Part shown: positions 52,874-62,093 of the stretch, piece after piece | Position numbering within the stretch: the stretch's first letter is position 1 | Layout: every line of letters starts with the position of its first letter | NCBI GenBank assembly: GCA_963717455.1 | Contig: OY970336.1 | Location: forward strand, 620,001 to 684,000 | DNA length: 64,000 nt | From: Bog-473 sp963717455 | GTDB lineage: Bacteria; Actinomycetota; Acidimicrobiia; Acidimicrobiales; RAAP-2 | Direction: 5' to 3' | Program-made: the position numbers and the translations under genes | Notes under the pieces: model-generated | Databases searched by the model: none | Told to the model about the DNA's origin: nothing | The model's input: only the letters and a program-made list of their open reading frames with translations

Positions 52874-53338
52874 TCAGGCGTATGGGTCCATGACGGCCAG
52901 CGCGCGACGGAGCTCGTTGCGCAGCCGGTCGGGAGCCGACTTCCGGTAGATCGGCCCGGTCCCGTCGGCCAAGAGGCACCTGACCCGGGCCATGCCGCGC
53001 ACGCTGACCGGCCCTGCGCCGACGAGGCGATCGATGACGGCCTGCAGTTCGGTACCGGCGGAGCGGACCGCGGGGCCGCAGACGGGCGCCTTCAGCCGTG
53101 ACCTCGTCGGGGCGTCGGCTGAAGCCACGACGCGCCGGAGGCTGCCGGCGAGGAGCCGCCGTTGCGAGGGACCGCTCAGGTGGACCGCGTGGAGAGCCAG
53201 GACCACGCTCGACTCGGGTGAGGCGCCGGCCGCCAGTTCGGCATCGAGCGCCGCCGCCCGGACACGAGCCAGCAAGCGATCTCGAATCCGCACGCGCCGC
53301 AGCCCCAGCGTGGCGTCGTGCTCGAGCACCACGATCAT
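52874..53338 (-). CDS. Hypothetical soluble protein, 154 residues
   Basis: ATG 53338 opens MIVVLEHDATLGLRRVRIRD; the frame extends upstream but this start is natural. Helical stretches RDRLLARVRAAALDAELAAG, LALHAVHLSGPSQRRLLAGS and LRRVVASADAPTRSRLKAP are followed by a C-terminal RGMARVRCLLADGTGPIYR segment. It has the look of a conserved actinobacterial family but I cannot name it. It is convergent with the repeat remnant and divergent from the CGNR gene. Confidence 0.5.
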   Translation of the reverse strand: MIVVLEHDATLGLRRVRIRDRLLARVRAAALDAELAAGASPESSVVLALHAVHLSGPSQRRLLAGSLRRVVASADAPTRSRLKAPVCGPAVRSAGTELQAVIDRLVGAGPVSVRGMARVRCLLADGTGPIYRKSAPDRLRNELRRALAVMDPYA

Positions 53339-53443
53339 TGCCCACCCCCCGCGTGCAGCGCCGTGACCATCAAAAGCCAGTATGTACGTCACGTCAAGAC
53401 CAGTCAAGTAGTTTTACCGGTCACTTCCGGCTATCATCGTCCC

Positions 53444-54043
53444 ATGGCGCTCCCGTCCTGGGTCCCCGATGACGAGACGAAGCCCGCGCCGATGCCGTTG
53501 CTGGTGGTGCAGTCCTTCGTGAACACGCGGGAGGCCGACTCGGGCGTCGACGTGCTGGACGACCCCGGGTCCGCCCATCGGTGGCTGCATGACGCCGGCC
53601 TCCTCGACGACGCAGCGGAGGCGGACCTCGTCATGGCCCGGGAGCTGAGGGAGGCCATCCGCGCCCTGCTCGTCCACAACGGCGGGGGGGCTACCGCGGA
53701 CGTTTCGACGCTCCATGCGCTGGGTGCGTTCGCCGAGACGAGCCGCCTGCGGCCGGTGATCCTCGCCGGCGGCAGCATCGAGCTCCGGCCGGATGCGGCG
53801 GCCGGCACCAGCGGCCTGGCCCAGCTCCTGCTCATCATCCGCGACGCGCAACGTGACGGTACCTGGAAACGGCTCAAGGCCTGCCGGAACCCGGACTGCC
53901 GGTGGGCCTACTACGACCGCTCCCACGCGGGTCGAGGGGCGTGGTGCGACATGGCGGTCTGCGGCAACCGGATCAAGAACCGCAACCTGCGCTCGCGCCG
54001 GTCGGGAGCCGCCGGTTCCACCGATACCACGGCCTCCCGATGA
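53444..54043 (+). CDS. CGNR zinc-finger protein (DUF1470 family)
   Basis: This 199-residue protein starts at ATG 53444. The N-terminal ABATE-like region has VVQSFVNTREADSGVDVLDD and AHRWLHDAGLLDDAAEADLV. The C-terminal zinc-finger has CRNPDCRWAYYDRSHAGRG, then WCDMAVCGNRIKNR, with two Cys pairs and the CGNR motif. Members are probably DNA-binding regulators of neighbouring metabolic genes. It overlaps the next start (ATGA at 54040-54043), so it is translationally coupled to the decarboxylase gene and likely controls it. Upstream (about 53380-53440) the AT-rich segment with TCAAGACCAGTCAAGTAG could be its operator. Confidence 0.85.
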   Translation: MALPSWVPDDETKPAPMPLLVVQSFVNTREADSGVDVLDDPGSAHRWLHDAGLLDDAAEADLVMARELREAIRALLVHNGGGATADVSTLHALGAFAETSRLRPVILAGGSIELRPDAAAGTSGLAQLLLIIRDAQRDGTWKRLKACRNPDCRWAYYDRSHAGRGAWCDMAVCGNRIKNRNLRSRRSGAAGSTDTTASR

Positions 54044-54816
54044 GCGACACGGTCCAGGTCCGCGTCGACGACAAGGTCGGGACGCTCGCGCTGGACAACT
54101 TCGCCATGCGCAACGCGTTGGGCGCCGAGACGGTGCAGGAGCTGATGGACGCGCTCGGCGACTTCGAGCGTCGGGGGGTGCGCGCGATCGTGGTGCGGGC
54201 AGCGGAGCTGGCCGACGTGTGGTCCGCCGGGCACGACATCGACGAGCTCCCCGTGCGCGGGGTGGACCCGCTTCCCTTCGCCGATCCTCTGGAGGAGCTC
54301 CTGCGGGCGGTGCGCGGGTATCCCGGTGCGGTCATCGCCATGGTCCACGGGACCGTCTGGGGTGGCGCATGCGATCTCGTGCTGAACTGCGACATGGTGG
54401 TCGGCGACGAGACCGCCGCCTTCGCCGTGACGCCGGCTCGGCTGGGGCTGCCCTATTCGGCATCGGGGATCCAGTACTTCCTGGCCCGGCTTCCGCTCAA
54501 TGTCGTGAACGAGCTGATCATGACGGCCGATCTCATATCCGCCGAGCGCGCCTATGCCGTGGGCATCTTGAATCGGCTGGTCAGCAACGACGAGCTGCAC
54601 GACACCACCTACGAACTGGCGCGGAAGGTGAGGAGCCGCTCGGGTGACGCCATCCGCGCCTACAAGCTCCAGGCCACGACGTTCGTGCGCGCGGTGGCGC
54701 TGTCCGCACAGGACTCCCAGTGGATCAACCAGTTGCGCCACGACGTCTACTCGGGCGACGACTACGCGGAGGGCATCGCGGCGTTCCGGAAGAAGCGGCC
54801 GCCCGACTTCGAATAG
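54040..54816 (+). CDS. Methylmalonyl-CoA decarboxylase, crotonase family
   Basis: This 258-residue crotonase-fold enzyme closely follows E. coli YgfG/ScpB (methylmalonyl-CoA decarboxylase). VWSAGHDIDELPVRG carries the catalytic-site His. GVDPLPFADPLEELLRAVRG, MVHGTVWGGACDL with the oxyanion Gly pair, TPARLGLPYSASGI with the expected Tyr, and YSGDDYAEGIAAFRKKRPPDF are all shared with that enzyme. It turns methylmalonyl-CoA into propionyl-CoA and CO2. ATG 54040 overlaps the CGNR gene stop. No mutase or carboxylase genes are adjacent in the window, so its pathway is not evident here. Confidence 0.85.
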   Translation: MSDTVQVRVDDKVGTLALDNFAMRNALGAETVQELMDALGDFERRGVRAIVVRAAELADVWSAGHDIDELPVRGVDPLPFADPLEELLRAVRGYPGAVIAMVHGTVWGGACDLVLNCDMVVGDETAAFAVTPARLGLPYSASGIQYFLARLPLNVVNELIMTADLISAERAYAVGILNRLVSNDELHDTTYELARKVRSRSGDAIRAYKLQATTFVRAVALSAQDSQWINQLRHDVYSGDDYAEGIAAFRKKRPPDFE

Positions 54817-55003
54817 AGAGCGCAGGTTCCGAGCCACCCAGGACGCAGGGCCGTCGTTCAGCGTCGCGTCGCGGTCACCGGGGTTCGCGAGAAGTTCATG
54901 TTGGACCAGCGGTTGCCGCATCCGTTTCTATAAGGTCAGCGGTCAACGAGCGCGGAGGGTTGGAGGCGAGGATGGCTCAGTCGGCTGGTCGACCGGTGCG
55001 CCC

Positions 55004-55933
55004 ATGACGCGGTGGCTCCGTTCCGTCGTGGCTTCCGTGGCAGGCGGCGAGGTGGTCATCTGGCCTTCGGTGCTCGCGGGCGTCGTTGTCGGGGTCGCGT
55101 CCTACCTCGTCGGGCCGAACCGGGGCGACGTGCGCGTGGACGTGGCGATGGCGAGCATGGCCGCCTTTCTCTTCGGCGTCCTGCTGGCCTTCACGATCGT
55201 GCGCACCCGTGAACGGCTGGCTCTGGTGCAGGACCTCGTCGCCAAGGGCAACTCGTCGTTGTTCTCGATCCACCAGATGATGTCGGTGTTCGGCGAGGCG
55301 GATCGCCGTCGCGTCCGTGAGCTCGTGGACGGCCACCTCACCGACCAGATCGACTACCGACTCGTGGACTACCACCTGGCCACGCCATCCCACCTCGACC
55401 TCACCGACGCCGTCTACGGGCTGGATCCCGAGGGACCTCAGCAGGAGGCCGTCTACAAGGAGCTGGTCGCCCTGTGCATCACCATGAGCGCCGACCGCTC
55501 TCTCATTGAGGCGGCGACTGGACAGGCCCTGTCCGCTATCGAGTGGAGCGGTCTGCTCCTCCTGCTGGTGCTCCTGGTCGGGTTGATGGCGGTCCTCCCC
55601 GGCGGCACCCTCCTCGGCGCCCTGGTGGTCGGGGTGCTGGCAGGAACCCTCGTCACATTCATGATCCTCCTGCGCAAGCTCGACCGCATGCGCTGGCACG
55701 AAAGGGTCACCATCTGGGAGCCCACCGCACGATTGTTCCGCAGCATGGGCCGTGACCCCTACGTTCCCCGCGAGGTGATCGAGAGTGGCCGTTTTGGGCC
55801 GACGGGCAAGGTCCGGGTCGTCGACTACCCCGACCCCTATCCGACGCGCGCCACCAAGATCGTCACGGTCGAGGAGCTGGATTCGAGGGCGACGCCCAAC
55901 AGGAGCACAGCTCCGGTGCGCGAGTCAGTGTGA
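55004..55933 (+). CDS. Membrane protein of DUF4239 type
   Basis: This 309-residue protein has an N-terminal span (VIWPSVLAGVVVGVASYLVG), a second span (VAMASMAAFLFGVLLAFTIV), a cytoplasmic helical part (RERLALVQDLVAKGNSSLFS, then a helix with DLTDAVYGLDPEG) and two further spans (WSGLLLLLVLLVGLMAVLPG and GALVVGVLAGTLVTFMILL). It ends in a polar tail. The arrangement and RERLALVQDLV region are typical of DUF4239/bestrophin-like proteins, whose function is unknown but which may form ion channels. ATG 55004 is internal to a longer open stretch. The 187-bp gap before it holds no gene. Confidence 0.65.
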   Translation: MTRWLRSVVASVAGGEVVIWPSVLAGVVVGVASYLVGPNRGDVRVDVAMASMAAFLFGVLLAFTIVRTRERLALVQDLVAKGNSSLFSIHQMMSVFGEADRRRVRELVDGHLTDQIDYRLVDYHLATPSHLDLTDAVYGLDPEGPQQEAVYKELVALCITMSADRSLIEAATGQALSAIEWSGLLLLLVLLVGLMAVLPGGTLLGALVVGVLAGTLVTFMILLRKLDRMRWHERVTIWEPTARLFRSMGRDPYVPREVIESGRFGPTGKVRVVDYPDPYPTRATKIVTVEELDSRATPNRSTAPVRESV

Positions 55934-56100
55934 CATTCCGGTGAACCCCTCCTGACCGTGGTGAAACCGGGGTTGTCCTTTGACCCGTACCCAGTTATGC
56001 TCCGGCCGACGTCGTTGGCGAATGGGCGCAGGCGAGCGCCTGGCATTGGCTGACAAGCAGGTCGGGCGGGCGGCCGCACCAACCAGGGAGGTGGCACATC

Positions 56101-57315
56101 ATGCAGCTCACCAGGCATCGCATTCTTCTCGCCGGAGTCATCGGGGTCGCCGCCGTGGTGGTGCCGGTCTCGGTACCGTTCGTCGAGAGCGAGCTCGGAG
56201 GCGCGTCGACGACCGGCCCCGACGTCATCACCTACGTCCAGGGAGCGGGCACCAACGGCACCTACTTCCAGTACACCGTCGGAAGCGACGGCATCGGGAC
56301 CCCCACGACGCAGTACATCACCCCGAGTGGCAAGTGCGGCACGCCGACCGTCTCGACACCACCTGCGATCCTCGGTTTGAGCGGCCTGCTCTACCCACCC
56401 GACAGGGACATATCGGGCTCGCCTGACAACGACGATTACCTCGGCTCGCCCAGCCCCGTCCCGGTGGGCTCCTCCAGGCAGCACACCGGCGTGTGCGGGT
56501 TCCCGTCCTACTCGCAGATCGAGAACGTGCCCTTCCTGGGCGAGGAGGGCCTCGACTTCACGACGCTCGGAGCCAGCCCCGCCATCGGCACCAACCGCAT
56601 CTTCTCCGACGCCCAGATCCAGCTCCAGAGCGAGCAGTGGTGGCCCGGCGCGCCTATCCCCGTGACATTGGTCGAGTCCCTCGGCGGGCGCCAGGTCGGG
56701 TCGACGACGTGCAAGATCCCGTCCCCGGTCGGATCGACCATCACCGCGGACACGAACGGCAACTCGTCGTGCTCGGTCACACAGTCGCCGATCAGCGGGT
56801 TCGACACGGTCGAGGTCGAGATGCCGCAGGACTACACGGCGGCCTCGGTCGTGGGCACCGCGACCCTGACCCTGGCGCCGCAGGTCTGTGGCGGCCAGTC
56901 GATCACGGCCTCTCCCGGCCCAGCCTCGGCAACGCTGAACATCGCCAGCGGGGGCGGCTGCCAGTCGTACACAGCGTTCTCGTCGACCACGACCTCCAAC
57001 GGCACGACCCTGACCTACAACTCGTACTCCCCGGCCCCGGTGCCGTTCACGTTCACGGTCCAGTGGCCCGACGAGGCGGAGTGCCAGCCCGGCAACGACT
57101 CACAACTGAGCCCGCTGCCAGAGTGCGCCCCCACGCAGGTGTCCCTCGACGGAGTGACCTACCTCGACCAGACCTACTGCGCTGCGCCCACCAACCCGGG
57201 CGATCCCCTGTGCACCGAGAGCAAGACGTTCAATTACGTCAACGTCGCGGGGACGACCGATACCCAGATCACCGAGACCTGGGGTGGCCTGATCGACTGG
57301 TCCGTGAAGCGCTGA
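56101..57315 (+). CDS. Secreted hypothetical protein, 404 residues
   Basis: ATG 56101 follows AGGGAGG and opens a Sec signal (MQLTRHRILLAGVIGVAAVV). The mature part is rich in Gly, Thr and Ser with repeated small beta-strand segments and many cysteines in C-x-n pairs (SGKCGTPTV, GVCGFPS, SSCSV, QVCGGQ, GGCQSY, AECQPG, PECAPT, TYCAAP, LCTESK). It looks like a disulfide-stabilised beta-rich surface protein. The Ig-like segment near the middle (GFDTVEVEMPQDYTAASVVG) suggests an adhesin-type fold. No family recognised. The 168-bp leader region (55934-56100) holds its promoter. Confidence 0.6.
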   Translation: MQLTRHRILLAGVIGVAAVVVPVSVPFVESELGGASTTGPDVITYVQGAGTNGTYFQYTVGSDGIGTPTTQYITPSGKCGTPTVSTPPAILGLSGLLYPPDRDISGSPDNDDYLGSPSPVPVGSSRQHTGVCGFPSYSQIENVPFLGEEGLDFTTLGASPAIGTNRIFSDAQIQLQSEQWWPGAPIPVTLVESLGGRQVGSTTCKIPSPVGSTITADTNGNSSCSVTQSPISGFDTVEVEMPQDYTAASVVGTATLTLAPQVCGGQSITASPGPASATLNIASGGGCQSYTAFSSTTTSNGTTLTYNSYSPAPVPFTFTVQWPDEAECQPGNDSQLSPLPECAPTQVSLDGVTYLDQTYCAAPTNPGDPLCTESKTFNYVNVAGTTDTQITETWGGLIDWSVKR

Positions 57316-57321
57316 GCCGGC

Positions 57322-60300
57322 TCAGGTCGACGCGAACATGGGGAGCGTGACCACACCGAGGTCCCGCGAGAGCCCGGCGGTCACCGGGTCGGCCGGGCGG
57401 AGGCTGAGTCGCTCCACGAGGGACCGGACCACCAGGATCTCGTAGGTCGCATGGACCCCCTCGGCGCGCTTGAGAAAGCCGTCGAGGCCGGCTTCGACGG
57501 TGGACGTGTCGCCCGTCGAAGCGGCGAGGGTGAGCTCCACGCGCTCGACGAGCGCGCTCAGCGGCGTCTCCCCCACGTCACGCTCGAGCGCCCGCGCCTG
57601 CGCCAGAGCGGTGCGCGCCTCGGAGAACCGGCCGCCGAAGACCAGGACTTCGGCCAAGCGGGCACGGGCCTCCAGCGACTCGCTGTGCGTTCCGATCTCG
57701 TCGAAGGTGTCCGCCGCGGCGCGCACCAGGGCCAATCCGCCGTCGAGGTCGCCGAGGAAGACGGTGGCACGGCCGAGCTGCATCTCGGCGGCGGCGGTCA
57801 GCATGCGGTACCCGAAGGACTCCAGCTCACGGCGGGCCGGGGCGATCAGCGCCACCGCCTCCTCCAGGCGGCCCTGGTTCACGCGCATCTCGCCCAGGTT
57901 GTACCGCGACATGGCGGCGCTGCCGATGTCGCCCGCTGCCGTCGACGCCTCGGCGGACCGCACCACGTAATCGGCCGCCTTCCCCCAGTCCGACGCGAAG
58001 AACGCCACGGCCGCGATGTTGCTCAACGCGATGGCGACCTGTACCTCGTCATCGAGCTCCTCGTATAACGCCAGGACCCGGTCCATGTGGTTCGCCTCGT
58101 CAGGGTGGCCAGTCCGGATGAGACAGGCATTGAGCACGTCCAGGGACAGGGCCAGGGCGCGTGCGTCGCCTGCGCCCTCGGCCTCGGCGACGGCCACGCG
58201 GGCGCATTCGTACGCTTCGCGGAAGCGGCCCTGACGTTCGCGCACGTCGGCCTCCTCTGCGAGCAGCAGGGCCCGGAGGCCGGCGGCGCGGATCCCGACG
58301 TCTGCGAGCTCGGTCCTCCCGGCGCGGAGCTGGCGGATGGCAGCCGACGGCCGCCCGAGGTACTCGCTGCGAAGATGCGCCCGCAGGTACGCCATGCGCG
58401 CCCTGACCATGGGATCGCCCCCTGCCGCGAGCATCGCCCCTCGGTAGGCGTCGTCAGCGCGCGCGTACTCGCCCATCAGCTCGAGGGTTCGGCCGAGGTC
58501 GCTGAACACGGTGACCAACTCGTCGCGCCCGACCTGGGCCATCCGGCGCGAGGCTGCAACGGCGCGCTCGAGATGCACCACCGCCTCGCCCGCGGCATGG
58601 GCCTCCTGCGCCATGCGGGCGGCCAGCCGGGCGTAGCGCCACGTCCGTTCCCAGTCCTGGGCCGCCTGGAAGTGCAGTGACAGCGCAGGCGCGACCGCAC
58701 TGTCCCTCGTGGCGTCCCCTTCCAGGGCGAGGCCAACCTCGCGGTGCAGCACCAGCCGCTGCCGGAACGGCAGGCTCTGATAGGCCGCTTCCTGCAGCAG
58801 GGCATGCCGGAAGCGGATCCGCCCGCTGCCCTCCTCGTCGGGGAGGAGCTGAGCCTCGAGCTCGGCGAGGGGATCGGCGCCGGCCTCGATCGACTCGGCC
58901 GCGAGCAGCCGGTCGAGCAGTGATCGGTCGAAGGACCGCCCGAGCACCGAAGCCAGCCGCAGCACGCGCCGTGGGGTCGTCGGCAGCGAGTCGATCTCGC
59001 GCATGGCGACCGCGTCGAGCGTGTCCGGAAGGGCTGCCACGTCCGTCGCCCAGACGATGCGGAGCAGTTCCTCGAGGAACAGAGGGTTGCCGCCCGCCCG
59101 GTTTACGACCCGCTCCCGCTCGTGGGGGCGCAGGGGGGCGGTCTCCGTCACGGCCTCCACCAGCTCCCGCGCCACGTCGTCGGTGAAGGGTGCCAGCAGC
59201 AGCCGGGTCTGCGGGTCCAATGGTTCGAAGCCACCCTCAGCACCCGGACGGCGCGTCGCGCAGACGAGCCAAGGACGTGTGCCCGCGGCACCGGCCAGGC
59301 GCGCGCAGATCTCCGAGGTCGTGTCGTCGAACCAGTGCGCGTCCTCGGCGACGACGAGAAGCGGGCCGCGGCACGACGCGTCGAGTGTCGCCACGACGAG
59401 GTCGGCGATCCGCTGGCGGACGAATTCCTCCGCGACGGCCGCACTCTCCGACGTGGCGGGGACCTCTGCGTCCACGACGGGTGCCAGCAACGGCGCCCAC
59501 GGGAGGAGCCCCTCGTCCACTGCCTGCAGCGCCGCCAGCAGCTGCGCACCGGCCTGTGCCCTGTCGCGAGCGTCGACACCCAGGACCGAGCGCATGGCGC
59601 CCCGCAAGGGGTGATAGGGAACAGCGGTGCTCTGGGGCTCGCCCTGCAGCACGAGCGTGTCCACCGGTGCGGCCGCGTGCTGCCATTCGGTGACCAGCCG
59701 TGTCTTCCCGATGCCCCGCTCGCCCGCAATCAGGGCCGCCCCTCCGTGCCCGGCGCCGGCGGAGTGGAGGGCCTGCAGCAGCGTCGTGAGCTCCTTGTCG
59801 CGACCCGCGAACGGCAGCATGCCGTAGGCCTCGGACTTCGGTGCCGTGGCGGCCCCGACGCGGTAGGCCTGGACGGGCTCCGACTTCCCCTTGACCGAGA
59901 AGGGCTCGAGCGGCTCGGTGACGAAGTGCGTGCGGGCCCGGTCGAGGACCGGCGCGGTCGCCAGGATCTCGCCCGGCTGTGCCGCGGCCATGAGCCGGGC
60001 GGCCAGGTTCACCGTGTCCCCCATGACGGTGAACGTGCGCCGGTAGGCGGTGCCGATGTCGCCGGCGAACACGTGTCCCCGGTTGACCCCGATGCGGATG
60101 GGCAGGGGATGAGAGGCGTCGGCGACCGAGCGCGCGGCTCGCAGGAGGCGCCCCTCGTCATCCTCGAGCGTCGCCGGCACGCCGGTCGTGAGGATGATCT
60201 TCCCTCCGTTGGCGTCGATGTCCGACGCGAGGAAGGTGACCGCCTCGCGATCTGCGGCGTGCTGGACGGTGCGCACGATCGTATCGAGCGCGAAGGCGGC

Positions 60301-61113
60301 GCGGTCAGGACCGCCGGAGGCCAGCAGGTCGTCGACCCCCTGGAACTTGATGAAGGCCACGCTGGCCAGGCGGTGCTCCGACTCGCCCGTGCCCTGCGCG
60401 AGCCTGAGGCGCAGAGCAGCGGGCACCGACACCTCGACGGCGGCCGACGGCACCGCCCGGGCCGGCACGGGCCCCGGGCCGTCCTCGGGTACCTGGCGCC
60501 ATCGCAGCAGTCGACCGGATCCCTTGGCCGCGCCGACGGCACCCGCCGGCAGGCGCGCCGCCGTGTCGGGGCTGACCACGATCTCTCCGGCGTCGGCCGC
60601 CTGCTCCATCCGGGTCGTCTCGGTGGCGGCCGGGCCGCTGATCAGCAGCTCGTGATGTGTGTCACCGACGCGAAAGAGATGGAAGGTCCCGCTGTGGAGC
60701 CCGACGGACATCCGCAGGTTCACCCGGCCGACCGAGGTCGGGAGGGTCCGGGCCTCGCGCAGAGCGGCACGCATGGCGACGGCGGCCTGGGTGGCCCTGA
60801 CCGCGTGGTCGTCTCCGGTGAACGCCAGGAGCAGGGCGTCGCCGCCGAACTTGAGCAGCGCGCCGCCCTTGCCGTAGGCGACCTCGAGCATCCGGGAGAA
60901 GACGTGGTTGAGGACCTCGGTCAGCTCCTCGGCGCCGATCCGACCTCGCCGGGCCAGGCGCTCGGAGAGGGCGGTGAAGCCCGAGATGTCCACGAAGCAG
61001 CACGTGCCTTCGATCTCGCGCCACAATGCGCCGGGCGCGTCGAGATCCCATTCGGCAGCGATGCGCGGGACATAGGGCGCGAGCACCACCAGCCCCGCTG
61101 TCGCGTTCCCCAT
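57322..61113 (-). CDS. Twin class III nucleotide cyclase with AAA and TPR domains (soluble-adenylyl-cyclase-like)
   Basis: This 1,263-residue protein has four parts. The first cyclase domain (residues about 35-190) has CFVDISGFTALSERLARRGR with metal-binding Asp42 and LLKFGGDALLLAF with Lys88 and Asp92. The second (about 225-425) lacks the metal Asp but has FTVMGDTVNLAARLM with the Asn and Arg that complete the active site, plus GGKIILTTGVP. An NTPase domain follows with Walker A IAGERGIGKTRLVTEW near residue 461. A long TPR-rich region fills the rest. The same order and split of catalytic residues is seen in mammalian soluble adenylyl cyclase. It should make cAMP under control of its NTPase/TPR part. 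The frame is intact. Confidence 0.88.
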   Translation of the reverse strand: MGNATAGLVVLAPYVPRIAAEWDLDAPGALWREIEGTCCFVDISGFTALSERLARRGRIGAEELTEVLNHVFSRMLEVAYGKGGALLKFGGDALLLAFTGDDHAVRATQAAVAMRAALREARTLPTSVGRVNLRMSVGLHSGTFHLFRVGDTHHELLISGPAATETTRMEQAADAGEIVVSPDTAARLPAGAVGAAKGSGRLLRWRQVPEDGPGPVPARAVPSAAVEVSVPAALRLRLAQGTGESEHRLASVAFIKFQGVDDLLASGGPDRAAFALDTIVRTVQHAADREAVTFLASDIDANGGKIILTTGVPATLEDDEGRLLRAARSVADASHPLPIRIGVNRGHVFAGDIGTAYRRTFTVMGDTVNLAARLMAAAQPGEILATAPVLDRARTHFVTEPLEPFSVKGKSEPVQAYRVGAATAPKSEAYGMLPFAGRDKELTTLLQALHSAGAGHGGAALIAGERGIGKTRLVTEWQHAAAPVDTLVLQGEPQSTAVPYHPLRGAMRSVLGVDARDRAQAGAQLLAALQAVDEGLLPWAPLLAPVVDAEVPATSESAAVAEEFVRQRIADLVVATLDASCRGPLLVVAEDAHWFDDTTSEICARLAGAAGTRPWLVCATRRPGAEGGFEPLDPQTRLLLAPFTDDVARELVEAVTETAPLRPHERERVVNRAGGNPLFLEELLRIVWATDVAALPDTLDAVAMREIDSLPTTPRRVLRLASVLGRSFDRSLLDRLLAAESIEAGADPLAELEAQLLPDEEGSGRIRFRHALLQEAAYQSLPFRQRLVLHREVGLALEGDATRDSAVAPALSLHFQAAQDWERTWRYARLAARMAQEAHAAGEAVVHLERAVAASRRMAQVGRDELVTVFSDLGRTLELMGEYARADDAYRGAMLAAGGDPMVRARMAYLRAHLRSEYLGRPSAAIRQLRAGRTELADVGIRAAGLRALLLAEEADVRERQGRFREAYECARVAVAEAEGAGDARALALSLDVLNACLIRTGHPDEANHMDRVLALYEELDDEVQVAIALSNIAAVAFFASDWGKAADYVVRSAEASTAAGDIGSAAMSRYNLGEMRVNQGRLEEAVALIAPARRELESFGYRMLTAAAEMQLGRATVFLGDLDGGLALVRAAADTFDEIGTHSESLEARARLAEVLVFGGRFSEARTALAQARALERDVGETPLSALVERVELTLAASTGDTSTVEAGLDGFLKRAEGVHATYEILVVRSLVERLSLRPADPVTAGLSRDLGVVTLPMFAST

Positions 61114-61137
61114 CGCAACCAGCCTTGCACACCACCC

Positions 61138-62073
61138 CTAACGGATGATCTCGGCCAGCACCAGCCCGAAAGGGGCCAGGATCCACCCCCAGCGCACGGC
61201 CGCCACGACGAGCTCGGAGCGGTAGCCGTACAGCACGGCCAGCTGGATCGGCTGGAACGACGGCGCGCTCAGCCCGCTCAGGACCGCCACCACGGCCAGC
61301 GCGGTCGACGAGGCGAGGCCGGCGACGAGCGCCACGATGGCGTAGTAGGCGATCCGGACCACGGTCAGCCAGCTCCAGCGGCGCACCGCGTGCTCGGACC
61401 GGGGCACCGACAGGTTGTGGGGGTGGATCACCGACCCCGTGAAGAGGGCCGCGCCGGAGAAGGCGAGCAGGGGTCCGGCCAGGAGCAGGACGTCGGCCGT
61501 CCACGACGGTGCGGGCCCGACCACATGGAGCAGGAGTCCCACCAGCGACGCCAGGACCGGGGACTGGTCGACCCAGGTCGTGGCGCGGCGCTGCCTGAGC
61601 GGTGCGTCGCGTCGCATGAGGTGCACCGCGACGCCCGTCCAAGCCGTGGTGATGACGTTGGCGAGGACGGCGATCATCGTCCCGGTGGATCCGGCGAAGG
61701 CGGCGGCCGCAGGGACGACCCAGAACGCGCTGTTGGGGCTCACCGCCCAGGCCTCGAGCGACCCCTCTCCGGCACTCCGTCGTCCCCGCGTGGCCAACGC
61801 CGCTCCGAGCATGAGCCATAACCCGGCGGACAGGGCGATGGGGCCCACGAGCTCGCCGACCGAGGTCAGCCGCCAGGCGGCGACCAGGGAGAGCGAGGCG
61901 GACGTGACGAGGATCTGGACCCGCAGGGCGATGGGCCAGACGCGCTGGACGCGCACCCCGCTCTGCGCCGCACCCCAGCCGAGAAGCCCGCCCACCAGGA
62001 AGCAGACCAGGCTGAGCACAACCCCGATTGTGCCCCGCCGGCCGTCCGCCGGCCGCCCCGGTGGCGGGGCCAC
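61138..62073 (-). CDS. AEC (auxin-efflux-carrier-like) family membrane permease
   Basis: This 311-residue protein has about ten hydrophobic spans. SLEAWAVSPNSAFWVVPAAA and FAGSTGTMIAVLANVITTAW are the loop and helix pattern of the AEC family, which exports organic acids or auxin-like compounds. The N-terminal half has LSLVCFLVGGLLGWGAAQSG, VGELVGPIALSAGLWLMLGA; the C-terminal half VRIAYYAIVALVAGLASSTA and FQPIQLAVLYGYRSELVVAA. GTG or ATG start variants near 62073 are possible. The family call is moderate because only a few motif stretches are shared. It is divergent from the CADD-like gene by 20 bases. Confidence 0.55.
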   Translation of the reverse strand: MAPPPGRPADGRRGTIGVVLSLVCFLVGGLLGWGAAQSGVRVQRVWPIALRVQILVTSASLSLVAAWRLTSVGELVGPIALSAGLWLMLGAALATRGRRSAGEGSLEAWAVSPNSAFWVVPAAAAFAGSTGTMIAVLANVITTAWTGVAVHLMRRDAPLRQRRATTWVDQSPVLASLVGLLLHVVGPAPSWTADVLLLAGPLLAFSGAALFTGSVIHPHNLSVPRSEHAVRRWSWLTVVRIAYYAIVALVAGLASSTALAVVAVLSGLSAPSFQPIQLAVLYGYRSELVVAAVRWGWILAPFGLVLAEIIR

Positions 62074-62093
62074 AGCAGAAGATAAGGTGCCGC

